Assembly (NCBI GenBank): GCA_016212695.1
Contig: JACREX010000069.1
Coordinates: 1-46,996 of the forward strand
DNA: 46,996 bases
DNA from: Bacteroidia bacterium
GTDB taxonomy: Bacteria > Bacteroidota > Bacteroidia > Bacteroidales > GWF2-35-48
Reading direction: 5' to 3'
The notes under the pieces are model-generated. The model made no database searches. It was not told where the DNA came from and saw only the letters and a program-made list of their open reading frames with translations. Of this stretch, positions 36,819 to 46,732 are shown one piece after another; the stretch's first letter is position 1, and every line of letters starts with the position of its first letter. The position numbers and the translations under genes are program-made.

Positions 36819-39800
36819 CATACACATTTACAGTTACATAATCAACAGCATGCTATTACTTCAACAACAGATCATACAGCCGGAAACTGGAAAGTTTTTT
36901 ATTCAGACGGCTCGAACCATGTGGCAGAATTAGCTTTGGGTAATTCAGGAGAAGTGTTAAAATCAAATGGTGTTGGCGTTGCTCCATCATGGCAGGCCGA
37001 TGCTGCTGGAACAGGCACTGTTACCTCCGTCGGATTATCTCTTCCTTCAATATTTACTGTCACAGGCTCTCCTGTAACCACTTCAGGTACATTAACCGGA
37101 GCATTCAATAATCAAAATGCCAACACAGTTTTAGCAGGACCTGCCATCGCCCCTGCTGCACAACCGACATTCAGAACGCTTGTCGCCGCCGATCTTCCAA
37201 CGCACTCTCACTCATTATTAACGCCAGGCACAGGACTATCAGGTACAGCATATGATGGAAGTGCTGCAGTTTCCGATTGGGCTATAGTGTACGGCGGAAC
37301 TGGTACTGCAAACTTTGCCGCTCATAGCGATCATAACCACTCTGGTATTTATGACAATTATCAATACTGGACTTTGCAAGCGAATGGGGGAAGCGCTTCG
37401 AATATATCTTCTACTAATACAGTGGATTTTGTGGGGACAGGTGCAACCACAATTACAAAGGTCGGAAATACTGTAACGATTAGTTCGACAGATAATAATT
37501 CCGGCGGTGATATTACCGGAGTAAATGCCGGAAACGGACTAACTGGAGGAGGTTTATCAGGCGATGTAACCTTAACACTTGGAACTCCGAGCGATATAAG
37601 TTCATCTACAGTGAATTCAGTAACAGGAACAACACATACGCATGCAATAGCAAACTCAGGTGTTACTACAGGTACATATAATAATTTGACAGTTAATGCT
37701 AAAGGTATTGTGACTGCAGCCAGTAATCTTGGATATTTGACTTCAGAAGTTGATGGAAGCATTACAAACGAACTGATTACAGCAGTTTCATGGACAGATA
37801 TTTCTAATTTGCTACGCATCACTGAAGCTGGCACAAACTGGGATGTTACGATTACTGGTTTTGCAGATGCAACACATTCACATTCATTACTTACAAGAGG
37901 AACGGGGTTGACGGGTAGTAATTATGATGGTTCAGCAGCAACCACGTGGGCCGTAGATTTTGGCGGTACAGGGGTTGCCACTACGGTTTCCCATAGCGAC
38001 CACAGTCATGGTAATGATCATACTCAATTACATGCGATGACAAGTTCTTCAGACCATTCAGCTACAGCATGGAGAATTTTTTATTCAAACAGTACCGGAG
38101 CAATTACTGAACTTGCCTTGGGGAATGCCAGCGAAGTGTTAAAATCAAATGGTGTTGGCGCTGCTCCGTCGTGGCAGACAGACGCAAACGCAGGAGGTAC
38201 GGTAACTTCTTTTTCGGCTGGAGCCTTATCGCCCCTGTTTACTACATCGGTAGCAACAGCAACAACTACACCTGTCTTAACATTTACTATTTCAAATGCA
38301 GCCGCTTATACTGTTTTTGGTAATAACACCGCTGTTGCTGCTGCACCCACTTACTTTACGGATATCCTTGCATCGGCTTTACATCAAAACCAGGGAACAA
38401 CAACTACTGTATTGCATGGTAATGCAGCAGGGAACCCATCATGGGGGCAAGTAAGTTTAACAGCAGATGTTACCGGCATTTTGCCTTCTGCCAATGGCGG
38501 AACAGGTGTGAATAATGCCGGAACAATTACCAATGCAGCCAACACTACCATCACAGGTGGCGGTACACTTGCTCTTGGCGGATTTACATTAACCGTTCCG
38601 GCAACAGGAACAGCAGCCTTAGGTACAGGTACTGCCAATTATGCAACTTATTGGAGTGGAGCAAATACACTTGGTTCCGAACAATATTTGAGTGTAACAC
38701 GAGGTGGTTTAGGCAATAATATGACTGCCGGAGCAATAGGAGCAATTCCTTATGCAACTTCCACAACCGCTTATGGAACCTTAGCAGCAGGAACAAACGG
38801 ATACTTCTTGAAAAGCAATGGGGCAGGAACAGCGCCTTCATGGGCCGCTGACAATAATTCAGGCGGCACTGTAACCAATATTGCAACAAGCACAGGGCTT
38901 ACCGGCGGTCCGATTACCGGAACCGGCACTATCAGCATGGCAAATATGGCAGCCCTTACAGTAAAAGGAAATCCCACCAATGCCTTGGCAGCCCCTGCTG
39001 ATATTGCGGCAACAGCAGCAAGCAATAATGTTTTTAGAGAAAGTGGCTCAACCTTAGGATTTGGCAGTATTAACCTTGCATCATCAGGGGCTGTTGGCGC
39101 CAGCATTTTGCCCATTGCCAATGGAGGAACGAATACATCAAGCATCGGGGCAAATGGTTCAATTCTGTATTCTAATGGAACGAGTTACCAATTTCTTGCA
39201 CCTGGCACTGCTGGTTACCAACTCACAACAAACGGAGCTGGTCTTGCTCCCACTTGGACTGCTGCCAGCAGCGGACCAACTGGAAGCGGAACGGCTGACT
39301 ATCTGGCAAGGTGGACAACTGCAACAAATCTCGGCATAGGTGTTACACGCGATAATAATTCGACTGTTGGAATAAATACTGCCCCAAGTGCAAGTTACAG
39401 ATTATCTGTCTCTGGCGACCCCGGTTCCGGTACCGGTTATTTTTGGGGCGATGCAGGCACCTATGTTACATTAGCTGATGCGGGTTGGGAAGGTGTTGAT
39501 GCGTTTGCAGACCAAGACGATGGCGTCCAGGGAACAACATCGAACAGTAGCTATTATGGGGTATATGGGAACAATACTAATGCTGCAAGCGGAACAGGAG
39601 TGTATGGCTCTGGTTTAACTAATGGAGTATGGGGGGTATCTGCTGGTGCAAGTGGTGCAGGTGTTTATGGATATACCTCTGGAGCAACAGGTTATGGTGT
39701 ATATGGATGGAACAACGCTGCTGCCGGCGCTGCTATTGGTTTTGGAGGATATTTTACAAGCAATCAAACCGGTGGTTCTGGTGTAGCCAGTTCACTTGGA

Positions 39801-41201
39801 ACAAGCAGTTACTTTGCCGGAACTGCTGTTTCAGGTGTTACTGTTTCCACTCTTGCCGGAGGAAAGGGTGTAATTGGCGCATGTGACAATGCTACAGGCG
39901 TAGGTGTGCAGGGGCAAACAGGCGGGGCAAGCGGTACGGGTGTATTCGGTTATACCACCGGAGCAACTGGGGAAGGTGTATATGGATGGAACAACGCTGC
40001 TGCCGGCGCTGCTATTGGTTTTGGAGGATGGTTTTTAAGCTACCAAACCGGTGGAGCAGCATTAGTCGGCACTCTTGGTCTAAATTCTTTTTTTGCCGGA
40101 ACTGCTGTTTCAGGTATTACTGTTTCCACTCTTGCCGGAGGAAAAGGAGGTTTGTTTGCTTGTGATAATGCTACCGGAACCGGAGTTAGCGGGCAATCAT
40201 CAGGTACTACCGGAATTGGTGTTACAGGTTTTACATCTGGCGGCGGTAATGGCGTTGGGGTTTATGGGAGTAAAACTGGCGCAGGTGGTGGCTATGGCGG
40301 ATATTTTACTAGCGCAGGAACCGGATTATACGCCACAACAACAGTTCCCGCATCGTATTGGGGAATAATTTGTGGTGCCGGAAGCGCTCTTGCGTCCGGT
40401 CAAACGTGGTCCACTTCTGATAGAAGATTTAAAAAAGACATAAGTTCATTAGGAGATGGAACATTAGATAAAATTATGAAACTAAAGCCATCAGAATATT
40501 ATTATAATATTGAAAAATATCCTGCCTTTGCCGGATTAGAAGGGAAAAGGTTTGGATTAATAGCTCAAGAAGTAGAAGAGATTTTTCCTGAATTGGTGAA
40601 CAATAAAAAATATATGCCTGATCCAACATTAATTCCTGATGAAGGTGAAATAGCCCCAATGGTTAAGGGGTATTATGCTGTTGACTATGTCTCATTAATT
40701 CCTTTTTTAATAAAAGGCATGCAGGAGCAACAGCAAATAATAACCAAACTGCAGATAGATATTAAAGTATATGATGAGGGAACAAGAAAATTAAACAATG
40801 GTAAAGCAAGAGTTAATTTTGATGCTTCGTTCACTCAACTTATCGGAGATAATAAACCAGTTGTTACTATTACACCTATGGGACAATGCAATGGAATTTA
40901 CATTTCAAGTGTTGACTCAAAAGGTTTTGAGGTAACTGAATTAAATAATGGAAACTCAAGTGTTGAGTTTTCATATATTTTAATAGGCAAGCGAATTAAT
41001 GCCGGCAATAAAACGGTATTGCTGGAGACCCCCATTGCAAAGAGAAAATCTGTTGATGATATTCAAATTCAAACACAAACCGATGTTTCAAGTGTTATGC
41101 AAAAACATGTAGTTAAAATGCAAACCGCTGTATCAGCATCCGAAAAAGTTAATAAAATTGAGAAAACAATAAAAGAGAAAAATGAAGAAAAGAAAAAATG
41201 A
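36429..41201 (+). CDS. Exported tail-fibre-like protein with peptidase S74 intramolecular chaperone
   Basis: The 1590-residue protein shares its signal peptide and N-terminal domain with the preceding gene. It then carries several fibre modules: HSHSLLTPGTGLSGTAYDG, SDHNHSG, HSHSLLTRGTGLTGSNYDG and SDHSHGNDH, plus four LKSNGxGxAPSW-type units. GVYG repeats follow, including two tandem 93-residue units (1078-1263). Then comes a peptidase S74 domain (SDRRFKKDI, Ser1330 and Lys1335; LIAQEVEEIFPELV). In phage fibres this domain folds the trimer and cuts itself off before the Ser. A further ~250 residues follow, including LNNGKARVNFD...GQCNGIYI, related to the paralog's C-terminal domain. No T9SS sorting signal is seen. 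It is probably a trimeric surface fibre. Confidence 0.8.
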   Translation: MKRNFTNVAVFLSVVFLFASQNIFSQGIGIGAPSFIPVASAILELRGADKGFLTTRVSWLSMPVSPADGLLVYVDAGGPPDGNGFYYYDGGTSTWKKVGIPYTAGTGINITGNTISVIYGAIAGTASEGNHTHLQLHNQQHAITSTTDHTAGNWKVFYSDGSNHVAELALGNSGEVLKSNGVGVAPSWQADAAGTGTVTSVGLSLPSIFTVTGSPVTTSGTLTGAFNNQNANTVLAGPAIAPAAQPTFRTLVAADLPTHSHSLLTPGTGLSGTAYDGSAAVSDWAIVYGGTGTANFAAHSDHNHSGIYDNYQYWTLQANGGSASNISSTNTVDFVGTGATTITKVGNTVTISSTDNNSGGDITGVNAGNGLTGGGLSGDVTLTLGTPSDISSSTVNSVTGTTHTHAIANSGVTTGTYNNLTVNAKGIVTAASNLGYLTSEVDGSITNELITAVSWTDISNLLRITEAGTNWDVTITGFADATHSHSLLTRGTGLTGSNYDGSAATTWAVDFGGTGVATTVSHSDHSHGNDHTQLHAMTSSSDHSATAWRIFYSNSTGAITELALGNASEVLKSNGVGAAPSWQTDANAGGTVTSFSAGALSPLFTTSVATATTTPVLTFTISNAAAYTVFGNNTAVAAAPTYFTDILASALHQNQGTTTTVLHGNAAGNPSWGQVSLTADVTGILPSANGGTGVNNAGTITNAANTTITGGGTLALGGFTLTVPATGTAALGTGTANYATYWSGANTLGSEQYLSVTRGGLGNNMTAGAIGAIPYATSTTAYGTLAAGTNGYFLKSNGAGTAPSWAADNNSGGTVTNIATSTGLTGGPITGTGTISMANMAALTVKGNPTNALAAPADIAATAASNNVFRESGSTLGFGSINLASSGAVGASILPIANGGTNTSSIGANGSILYSNGTSYQFLAPGTAGYQLTTNGAGLAPTWTAASSGPTGSGTADYLARWTTATNLGIGVTRDNNSTVGINTAPSASYRLSVSGDPGSGTGYFWGDAGTYVTLADAGWEGVDAFADQDDGVQGTTSNSSYYGVYGNNTNAASGTGVYGSGLTNGVWGVSAGASGAGVYGYTSGATGYGVYGWNNAAAGAAIGFGGYFTSNQTGGSGVASSLGTSSYFAGTAVSGVTVSTLAGGKGVIGACDNATGVGVQGQTGGASGTGVFGYTTGATGEGVYGWNNAAAGAAIGFGGWFLSYQTGGAALVGTLGLNSFFAGTAVSGITVSTLAGGKGGLFACDNATGTGVSGQSSGTTGIGVTGFTSGGGNGVGVYGSKTGAGGGYGGYFTSAGTGLYATTTVPASYWGIICGAGSALASGQTWSTSDRRFKKDISSLGDGTLDKIMKLKPSEYYYNIEKYPAFAGLEGKRFGLIAQEVEEIFPELVNNKKYMPDPTLIPDEGEIAPMVKGYYAVDYVSLIPFLIKGMQEQQQIITKLQIDIKVYDEGTRKLNNGKARVNFDASFTQLIGDNKPVVTITPMGQCNGIYISSVDSKGFEVTELNNGNSSVEFSYILIGKRINAGNKTVLLETPIAKRKSVDDIQIQTQTDVSSVMQKHVVKMQTAVSASEKVNKIEKTIKEKNEEKKK
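39660..40217 (+). repeat. Tandem repeat, 2 x 279 bp
   Basis: Units 39660-39938 and 39939-40217 each encode 93 residues starting GVYGYTSGATG or GVFGYTTGATG. Each contains an identical 54-base stretch (39696-39749 and 39975-40028) and a nearly identical second one (from 39813 and 40092). A shortened third unit appears to follow. Confidence 0.85.
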
Positions 41202-41260
41202 AGGAACAGGAGCGTCAGCGAGATGAACTGAAAAAAATTAAGATACTTTTAATCAATTAA
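41198..41260 (+). CDS. 20-codon ORF overlapping the S74 gene stop (ATGA)
   Basis: The ATG overlaps the stop of the fibre gene (ATGA at 41198-41201) after a run of six A. The peptide MKEQERQRDELKKIKILLIN is strongly charged and helical, like a coiled-coil continuation of the fibre protein's EKNEEKKK tail. It ends 2 bases before the next adhesin ATG. It could be a frameshifted tail of the fibre protein, a coupling leader for the adhesin, or chance. Confidence 0.3.
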   Translation: MKEQERQRDELKKIKILLIN

Positions 41261-41262
41261 AA

Positions 41263-44200
41263 ATGAATAAAATGAAAACTTATATGCGTCGTTTGATATT
41301 CTTTATCCTGCTGTCAGGATTGTTACCGGGATATAGTTTTAGCCAGTGCATTCTCACGGTTAATGACAGTATTTCTGTTACAGGTTCTGCAATCATTACC
41401 ATTCATGGCGGTATTGTCTTAAAAAGTACAGCAGGTGGAATTGTAAATAACGGAAAAATCTTTTTAAAGGAAAATACAGATCCAGGCGCTGAGGCATGGA
41501 CAAACCAGTCTTCTGTCAACTCCCTCAGCGGAACAGGTACGGTTATTTTTAATTCTACAGACCCGCAAACCATTGACGGCATTTTTTCTACAAAATTCAG
41601 CAGGCTTAATTTTAATAACTCTTCTGCTGCGGGTGTTTCTATGAGTGTGAATGCAATTGTTGCAGATACATTATATTTAACAGATGGACTCGTGAATACA
41701 TCTTCCAATTACCTGATAGTAACAAATACCGCTCCTGCTTCAGTTACCGGGTATATACAAGGCGCGGTAACTCCGAGTTATATCAATGGTAATTTAAGAA
41801 GGTATATATCTTCAGCAGCTTTAACTTATGGTTTCCCTATTGGTAACAACAGCGCATATTATCTTACTGAAATCGTTTCGTCTGGGATATCCGGCGTTAC
41901 CTGGATGGATTCAAAATTTGATGTTCTGGCCAATCATAATGATGCCGACCTGAATGTTACAGAAAGCGCTATGACTTATTCTTCTGTTTGTACTGCCGGA
42001 GTCTGGTATTTAACACCGGATGCAAGTCCTTCAGGGGCATTGTATGATATTCGCGGTTATACCGGAAATTTCGGTTGCGGTTTGATTGATAATGAATTTG
42101 GAATATTAAAACGGCCGGATAACTCTTTAACAGCAGCAGACTGGACATGCGGCACATGCGGTATAGGAATCGGGTTAAGCCCGAACGGGGGAGAAGGACG
42201 ATTAGCAAGCCAGCCTTATGCATTAAGAAAAGCATTGACTTCTTTTTCTCAGTTTGGTATCGGAAAGATCAACAGTTCCGTGGTTCAGTTACCTCCCGAT
42301 ACTTCGATTTGCCTTGGAGACAGCATTCAGATAAATGCAGGATCCTTTGCTTCCTATCTCTGGTCAACCGGCGCTACCACTTCGTCAATATGGGTGGTTG
42401 GAACCGTTGTGGGGCCGCATACATATTATGTAGATGTGATAAATAACCTTGGACAGCCCAGTTCGGATACCATTGTGATAACCGTAAACCCATTACCAAT
42501 CGCCGCCATTTCAACTTTTAATAATGTGAGTTGTTTCGGAGGTAATAACGGCGATGCCACTGTTACCGCATCCGGCGGGACACCCGGGTATACATATACA
42601 TGGAACACGGTTCCGGCTCAAACAACGGCTCAGGCTACCGGATTAACTGCAGGAAGTTATATCGTTACAGTTACAGATACGAATCAATGTTTCAGCAAAG
42701 CATCAGTTACTTTGACTCAGCCGCCGACAACAGTAAATGCTATTATTATTAAAATTACCGATGTTACCTGTTTTGGCGGGAATAATGGTTCTGTCATTGC
42801 AGGGGCAAACGGTGGTGTTTCTCCATATACGTATGCTTGGAACACAGTACCCCCTCAGAATAGTTTTAATGCTATGAATTTAACGGCTGGAACTTATACG
42901 GTTACTGTTACAGATTTTCAGGGTTGTACAGATACTGCTATTGCTATTGTTGCTGAACCTCCTCAATTGATAGCTTCAATTTCTGCGCAGACCGATGCCT
43001 CTTGTAACGGGGGCAATACCGGAACCGCTACTGCAACAGCAACCGGCGGCACACCTGATTATACCTATGCATGGAATACAACACCTGTTCAGATAACAGC
43101 CATTGCGACAGGGCTAAGCGCCGGTTCATTTTCGGTTGTAGTTACCGATTCTCTTTTATGCCAGGATACTGCTACTGTTACTATTAATGAACCGACATCC
43201 GTTGTAGCATCCATTCAATCGCAGATTGATGCCACATGCAATGGCGGCAACACAGGAAGCGCCACAGCCGATGCTACCGGTGGAACACCCGGTTACACAT
43301 TTTCATGGAGTACTACTCCCGTACAGAATGCTCAGACAGCTACAGGCCTCGCTGCCGGAACTTATACTGTAACAGCAACGGATATTAATAATTGTACCGG
43401 AACAACAACTGTAACTATTAATGAACCTACTGCCGTTCAGGCATCCATTGTATCACATATAAACGCAAGTTGTAACGGTGGCGCTGACGGAAGCGCTGTA
43501 GTAACTGCTTCAGGAGGAACTCCCGGGTATTCTTTTTTATGGAATACGTTACCGGCTCAAGCCAATGATACAGCAATAACTCTGCCTGTAGGAATATATA
43601 CGGTTACTGTAACCGATACAAATAATTGTACGGATACAGCCATGGTAACCATAGGCCAACCTTCGACTATAACTGCTGCTATTACAGCACAGACAAATAT
43701 CAGTTGTAACGGAGGAAATGATGGCAGCGCTACGGTTACTCCCGGAGGCGGTTTACCCGGTTTTACATATTTATGGAACACGACACCTGTACAAACTACA
43801 GCTACTGCTTCATCACTTGCAGCGGGAATTTATCAGGTTACTGTTACAGATTCCTTATTATGCAGCGCTGCAGCTATTGTTACAATTACCGAACCTGCAA
43901 TTCTTTCTGTTGCGATCACAGATTCTGTTAATGCCGGATGTTTTGGCGATTCAACCGGAAGCGCTACAGTAACTGCTACCGGCGGTACACCAGGATATAC
44001 TTATTTATGGAATACAATACCTCCACAGGTTAATGCAACAGTTACGGGATTGCCCACAGGCGTATATAATGTAATGGTATCGGATAGTCATAATTGTATG
44101 GATAGTGTGAGTGTTACAATTTCAGAACCGCCGTTACTTACAGCAACAGTCACGGATAGCTCAGATGTTTTATGCTTTGGCGGAAATTCCGGAACTGCCG

Positions 44201-46698
44201 TTGTTTCTGCTGCGGGAGGCGTTCAGCCTTATTCCTATTTATGGTCGGGAGGAACTTCAATAACCAATGACACGGTAACGGGACTCAGCGCAAATATCTG
44301 GTATATTGTTACGGTGACAGATGCTAACGGATGCTATCGTACAGACAGCGTAAACCTGGCACAGCCTTTAGGTATGAATCTTACGCCTCAGGTAATAAAT
44401 GCAACATGCGGCAGCGCAAATGGTTCTGCATGGGTAATAGTTTCAGGAGGCATATCTCCGTATCAATATAATTGGTCAAATCTTGGCGTTACAGATACAA
44501 TCCAGAACATATCTCCCGGAATTTATTTTGTTACCGTAACTGATTCTTTAGGTTGTACGGCTGATACCTTTATGAATATAATAGACCAGGGAGGGCCGGC
44601 TCTCAATATAACAAGCGCCAATGTATCCTGCTTTAGCGGCAACAATGGCACTGCATCTGTTACAGCAACAGGAGGATTCCCTCCATATACATATAGCTGG
44701 TCCGGGGGTTCAACACCCGATTCTGCCTCCACCGGTGGTTTGATAGCAGGAATATATAATGTTACAGTTACAGATTCTAACAATTGTTCATCCACTTCAA
44801 CGGTAACTGTAACACAACCTGCTTTACTGTCTGCATCCATATCTTCTATTACGAATGTAAGTTGTTATGGCGATGGCGATGGAACAGCTACCATTATAGC
44901 AACAGGCGGGATGGCGCCATATTCTTACGACTGGTCTAACGGAGACACTTTGGTAACAGCCGATAGTTTAAGCGGTGGCGTATATACTGTTACTGTCGTT
45001 GATAATAATAATTGTACAACCACAGCCAATACTACTATAATTGAACCTCCCGTATTGCAGGCTGTGATTTCAGACAGTACCAATGTATTATGTTATGGCG
45101 CAACAAGCGGAAATGCTACAGTAACTCCTATCGGGGGAACACCAAATTATTATTATCAATGGGATAACCCGCAAAGTTCTGTGACTGCTACTGCCCTGGG
45201 GTTATCTGCCAATGTTATGTATCATGTTACTGTAACAGATACGCATGGTTGTATCGCTTACGACAGCGTGATGTTATCACAGCCTTCCGTTCTGATGGTT
45301 ACTCCGCAAACCGTAAATTCTACCTGCGGACAAGCGAACGGGATGGTTTCTGTCACTGTAACCGGCGGGGTTCCGGCATATACATATTCATGGTCTGGTT
45401 ATCCGGACAGTTTGGGTAATGCCCTGCATAATATTTCTGCCGGAACTTACAATGTGATTGTTATGGATGCAAATGGTTGCACAAACTCTATAGGTATGAA
45501 TATTACCACTATTCCTTCAGGCACTATTAACTTTACTGTTACAGATGTTTCCTGTAATGGAATGTCTGACGGAACTGTTAGTGTAACAATTGCAGGAGGA
45601 CAGCCGCCTTATGACTACAATTGGTCAAACGGAGATTCAACTAATATTATTATTGGATTACCAGCCGGAACATATTACTTAACCGTTACCGATGGAAACG
45701 GATGTATTTCAACAAATGCAGCAATTGTAACCGAACCCCAGCCATTGGTTGCTCAAATACAGACAAGAAATGTAAATTGTAAAGGCGGTGTTGATGGAAG
45801 AGCAACAGCCATAATGATTGGAGGTACTCCACCCTTTTCTTATCACTGGTCAACAGGTGCGATAGACTCATTAATTGTTGGTGCAAGTGGTTATTATTGT
45901 GTTACTGTTACCGATGCCAATGGCTGTACGGCAAACGGTTGTGATTCGATTTTTGAACCGGATTCTGTATTGACGGCTCAATTATTTGCAGATAGCGCAA
46001 AATGTTTCGGCAGCAGTGATGGATCGGCAAGTGCTGTTGGTCATGGGGGTATAGCTCCTTATACGTTTATCTGGAGTACAGATCCGATCCAGACCGGATC
46101 CGCTGCAACAGGGCTAAAAGCAGATTATTATTGCGTAACCGTTACCGATTTTAATCATTGCTATTTAGTAACATGCGACTCTTTAAAACAACCATCCAAA
46201 ATTGATATTGACTCAGTGATAACGCCTACATCCTGCGAAGAAGGAGATGACGGGATGATTCTTGTACATACTTCGGGAGGAAAACCTCCCTATACATTTT
46301 ATTGGTATACGGATCCTGTTCAAACAGATTCTTTAGCTCATGGGCTATATCATGGATCGTATGATATAAAAATTACTGACAGCAAACAATGTTTTCAGCT
46401 CTATACGCTTGAAGTGCCCAATACCCCTGTTCCCTGCCTTGAGATACCTACAGCATTTACACCCAATAGCGATGGAATTCATGATTTGTGGAATATAAAG
46501 AATTTACATCTGTATCCGCATGCCACTATCGAGGTTTATAACCGCTGGGGTTCTCTCATATACCAGGCAGGAACGAGCGATAAGAGATGGGATGGTACAT
46601 ATAATGGTAGAACATGTCCAAGCGGGTCCTATGTGTTCATTATTGACCTGAACAATGGTACAGAAGCAAAACAGGGAATAATAACAATTATCAGATAA
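41263..46698 (+). CDS. Giant SprB-repeat adhesin with CHU_C domain
   Basis: The 1811-residue protein has a signal peptide (MNKMKTYMRRLIFF...GYSFSQ). Residues ~28-330 are a beta-rich, perhaps beta-helical region (ITIHGGIVLKSTAGGIVNNGK, then FPIGNNSAYYLTEI) of the sort found at the start of many Bacteroidota surface proteins. One Ig-like module follows (about 335-412). About 17 SprB-type repeats run from 412 to 1725, and a CHU_C type B domain from 1728 to 1811. Two repeats near the end have an extra cysteine pair (YYCVTVTD with a Cys after the normal one). The sorting domain predicts type IX export and surface display. The PorP/SprF gene starts 34 bases later, as in known sprB-sprF pairs, so these two probably work together. 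Confidence 0.92.
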   Translation: MNKMKTYMRRLIFFILLSGLLPGYSFSQCILTVNDSISVTGSAIITIHGGIVLKSTAGGIVNNGKIFLKENTDPGAEAWTNQSSVNSLSGTGTVIFNSTDPQTIDGIFSTKFSRLNFNNSSAAGVSMSVNAIVADTLYLTDGLVNTSSNYLIVTNTAPASVTGYIQGAVTPSYINGNLRRYISSAALTYGFPIGNNSAYYLTEIVSSGISGVTWMDSKFDVLANHNDADLNVTESAMTYSSVCTAGVWYLTPDASPSGALYDIRGYTGNFGCGLIDNEFGILKRPDNSLTAADWTCGTCGIGIGLSPNGGEGRLASQPYALRKALTSFSQFGIGKINSSVVQLPPDTSICLGDSIQINAGSFASYLWSTGATTSSIWVVGTVVGPHTYYVDVINNLGQPSSDTIVITVNPLPIAAISTFNNVSCFGGNNGDATVTASGGTPGYTYTWNTVPAQTTAQATGLTAGSYIVTVTDTNQCFSKASVTLTQPPTTVNAIIIKITDVTCFGGNNGSVIAGANGGVSPYTYAWNTVPPQNSFNAMNLTAGTYTVTVTDFQGCTDTAIAIVAEPPQLIASISAQTDASCNGGNTGTATATATGGTPDYTYAWNTTPVQITAIATGLSAGSFSVVVTDSLLCQDTATVTINEPTSVVASIQSQIDATCNGGNTGSATADATGGTPGYTFSWSTTPVQNAQTATGLAAGTYTVTATDINNCTGTTTVTINEPTAVQASIVSHINASCNGGADGSAVVTASGGTPGYSFLWNTLPAQANDTAITLPVGIYTVTVTDTNNCTDTAMVTIGQPSTITAAITAQTNISCNGGNDGSATVTPGGGLPGFTYLWNTTPVQTTATASSLAAGIYQVTVTDSLLCSAAAIVTITEPAILSVAITDSVNAGCFGDSTGSATVTATGGTPGYTYLWNTIPPQVNATVTGLPTGVYNVMVSDSHNCMDSVSVTISEPPLLTATVTDSSDVLCFGGNSGTAVVSAAGGVQPYSYLWSGGTSITNDTVTGLSANIWYIVTVTDANGCYRTDSVNLAQPLGMNLTPQVINATCGSANGSAWVIVSGGISPYQYNWSNLGVTDTIQNISPGIYFVTVTDSLGCTADTFMNIIDQGGPALNITSANVSCFSGNNGTASVTATGGFPPYTYSWSGGSTPDSASTGGLIAGIYNVTVTDSNNCSSTSTVTVTQPALLSASISSITNVSCYGDGDGTATIIATGGMAPYSYDWSNGDTLVTADSLSGGVYTVTVVDNNNCTTTANTTIIEPPVLQAVISDSTNVLCYGATSGNATVTPIGGTPNYYYQWDNPQSSVTATALGLSANVMYHVTVTDTHGCIAYDSVMLSQPSVLMVTPQTVNSTCGQANGMVSVTVTGGVPAYTYSWSGYPDSLGNALHNISAGTYNVIVMDANGCTNSIGMNITTIPSGTINFTVTDVSCNGMSDGTVSVTIAGGQPPYDYNWSNGDSTNIIIGLPAGTYYLTVTDGNGCISTNAAIVTEPQPLVAQIQTRNVNCKGGVDGRATAIMIGGTPPFSYHWSTGAIDSLIVGASGYYCVTVTDANGCTANGCDSIFEPDSVLTAQLFADSAKCFGSSDGSASAVGHGGIAPYTFIWSTDPIQTGSAATGLKADYYCVTVTDFNHCYLVTCDSLKQPSKIDIDSVITPTSCEEGDDGMILVHTSGGKPPYTFYWYTDPVQTDSLAHGLYHGSYDIKITDSKQCFQLYTLEVPNTPVPCLEIPTAFTPNSDGIHDLWNIKNLHLYPHATIEVYNRWGSLIYQAGTSDKRWDGTYNGRTCPSGSYVFIIDLNNGTEAKQGIITIIR
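46217..46698 (+). repeat. Direct repeat copy 2: 3' end of second right-hand adhesin
   Basis: Partner of 32640-33121. Some stretches are identical, such as the codons for HLYPHATIEVYNRWGSLIYQ at the protein level. The 5' parts of the two genes are not alike, so this is a shared module. Confidence 0.85.
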
Positions 46699-46732
46699 TA
46701 TACATTCATAATTTTAATAAAAACCTGAACGT

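Noticed and set aside
37361..37834. 157-aa minus-strand ORF and many similar Val/Pro-rich ORFs opposite adhesin and fibre genes
   Set aside because: They are antisense shadows of Thr/Gly/Ser-rich repeats, without starts, context or family features.
33171..41201. Prophage tail region
   Set aside because: The fibre-like genes have signal peptides and lie among host surface genes; no capsid, tail-tube, terminase or lysis genes are present.
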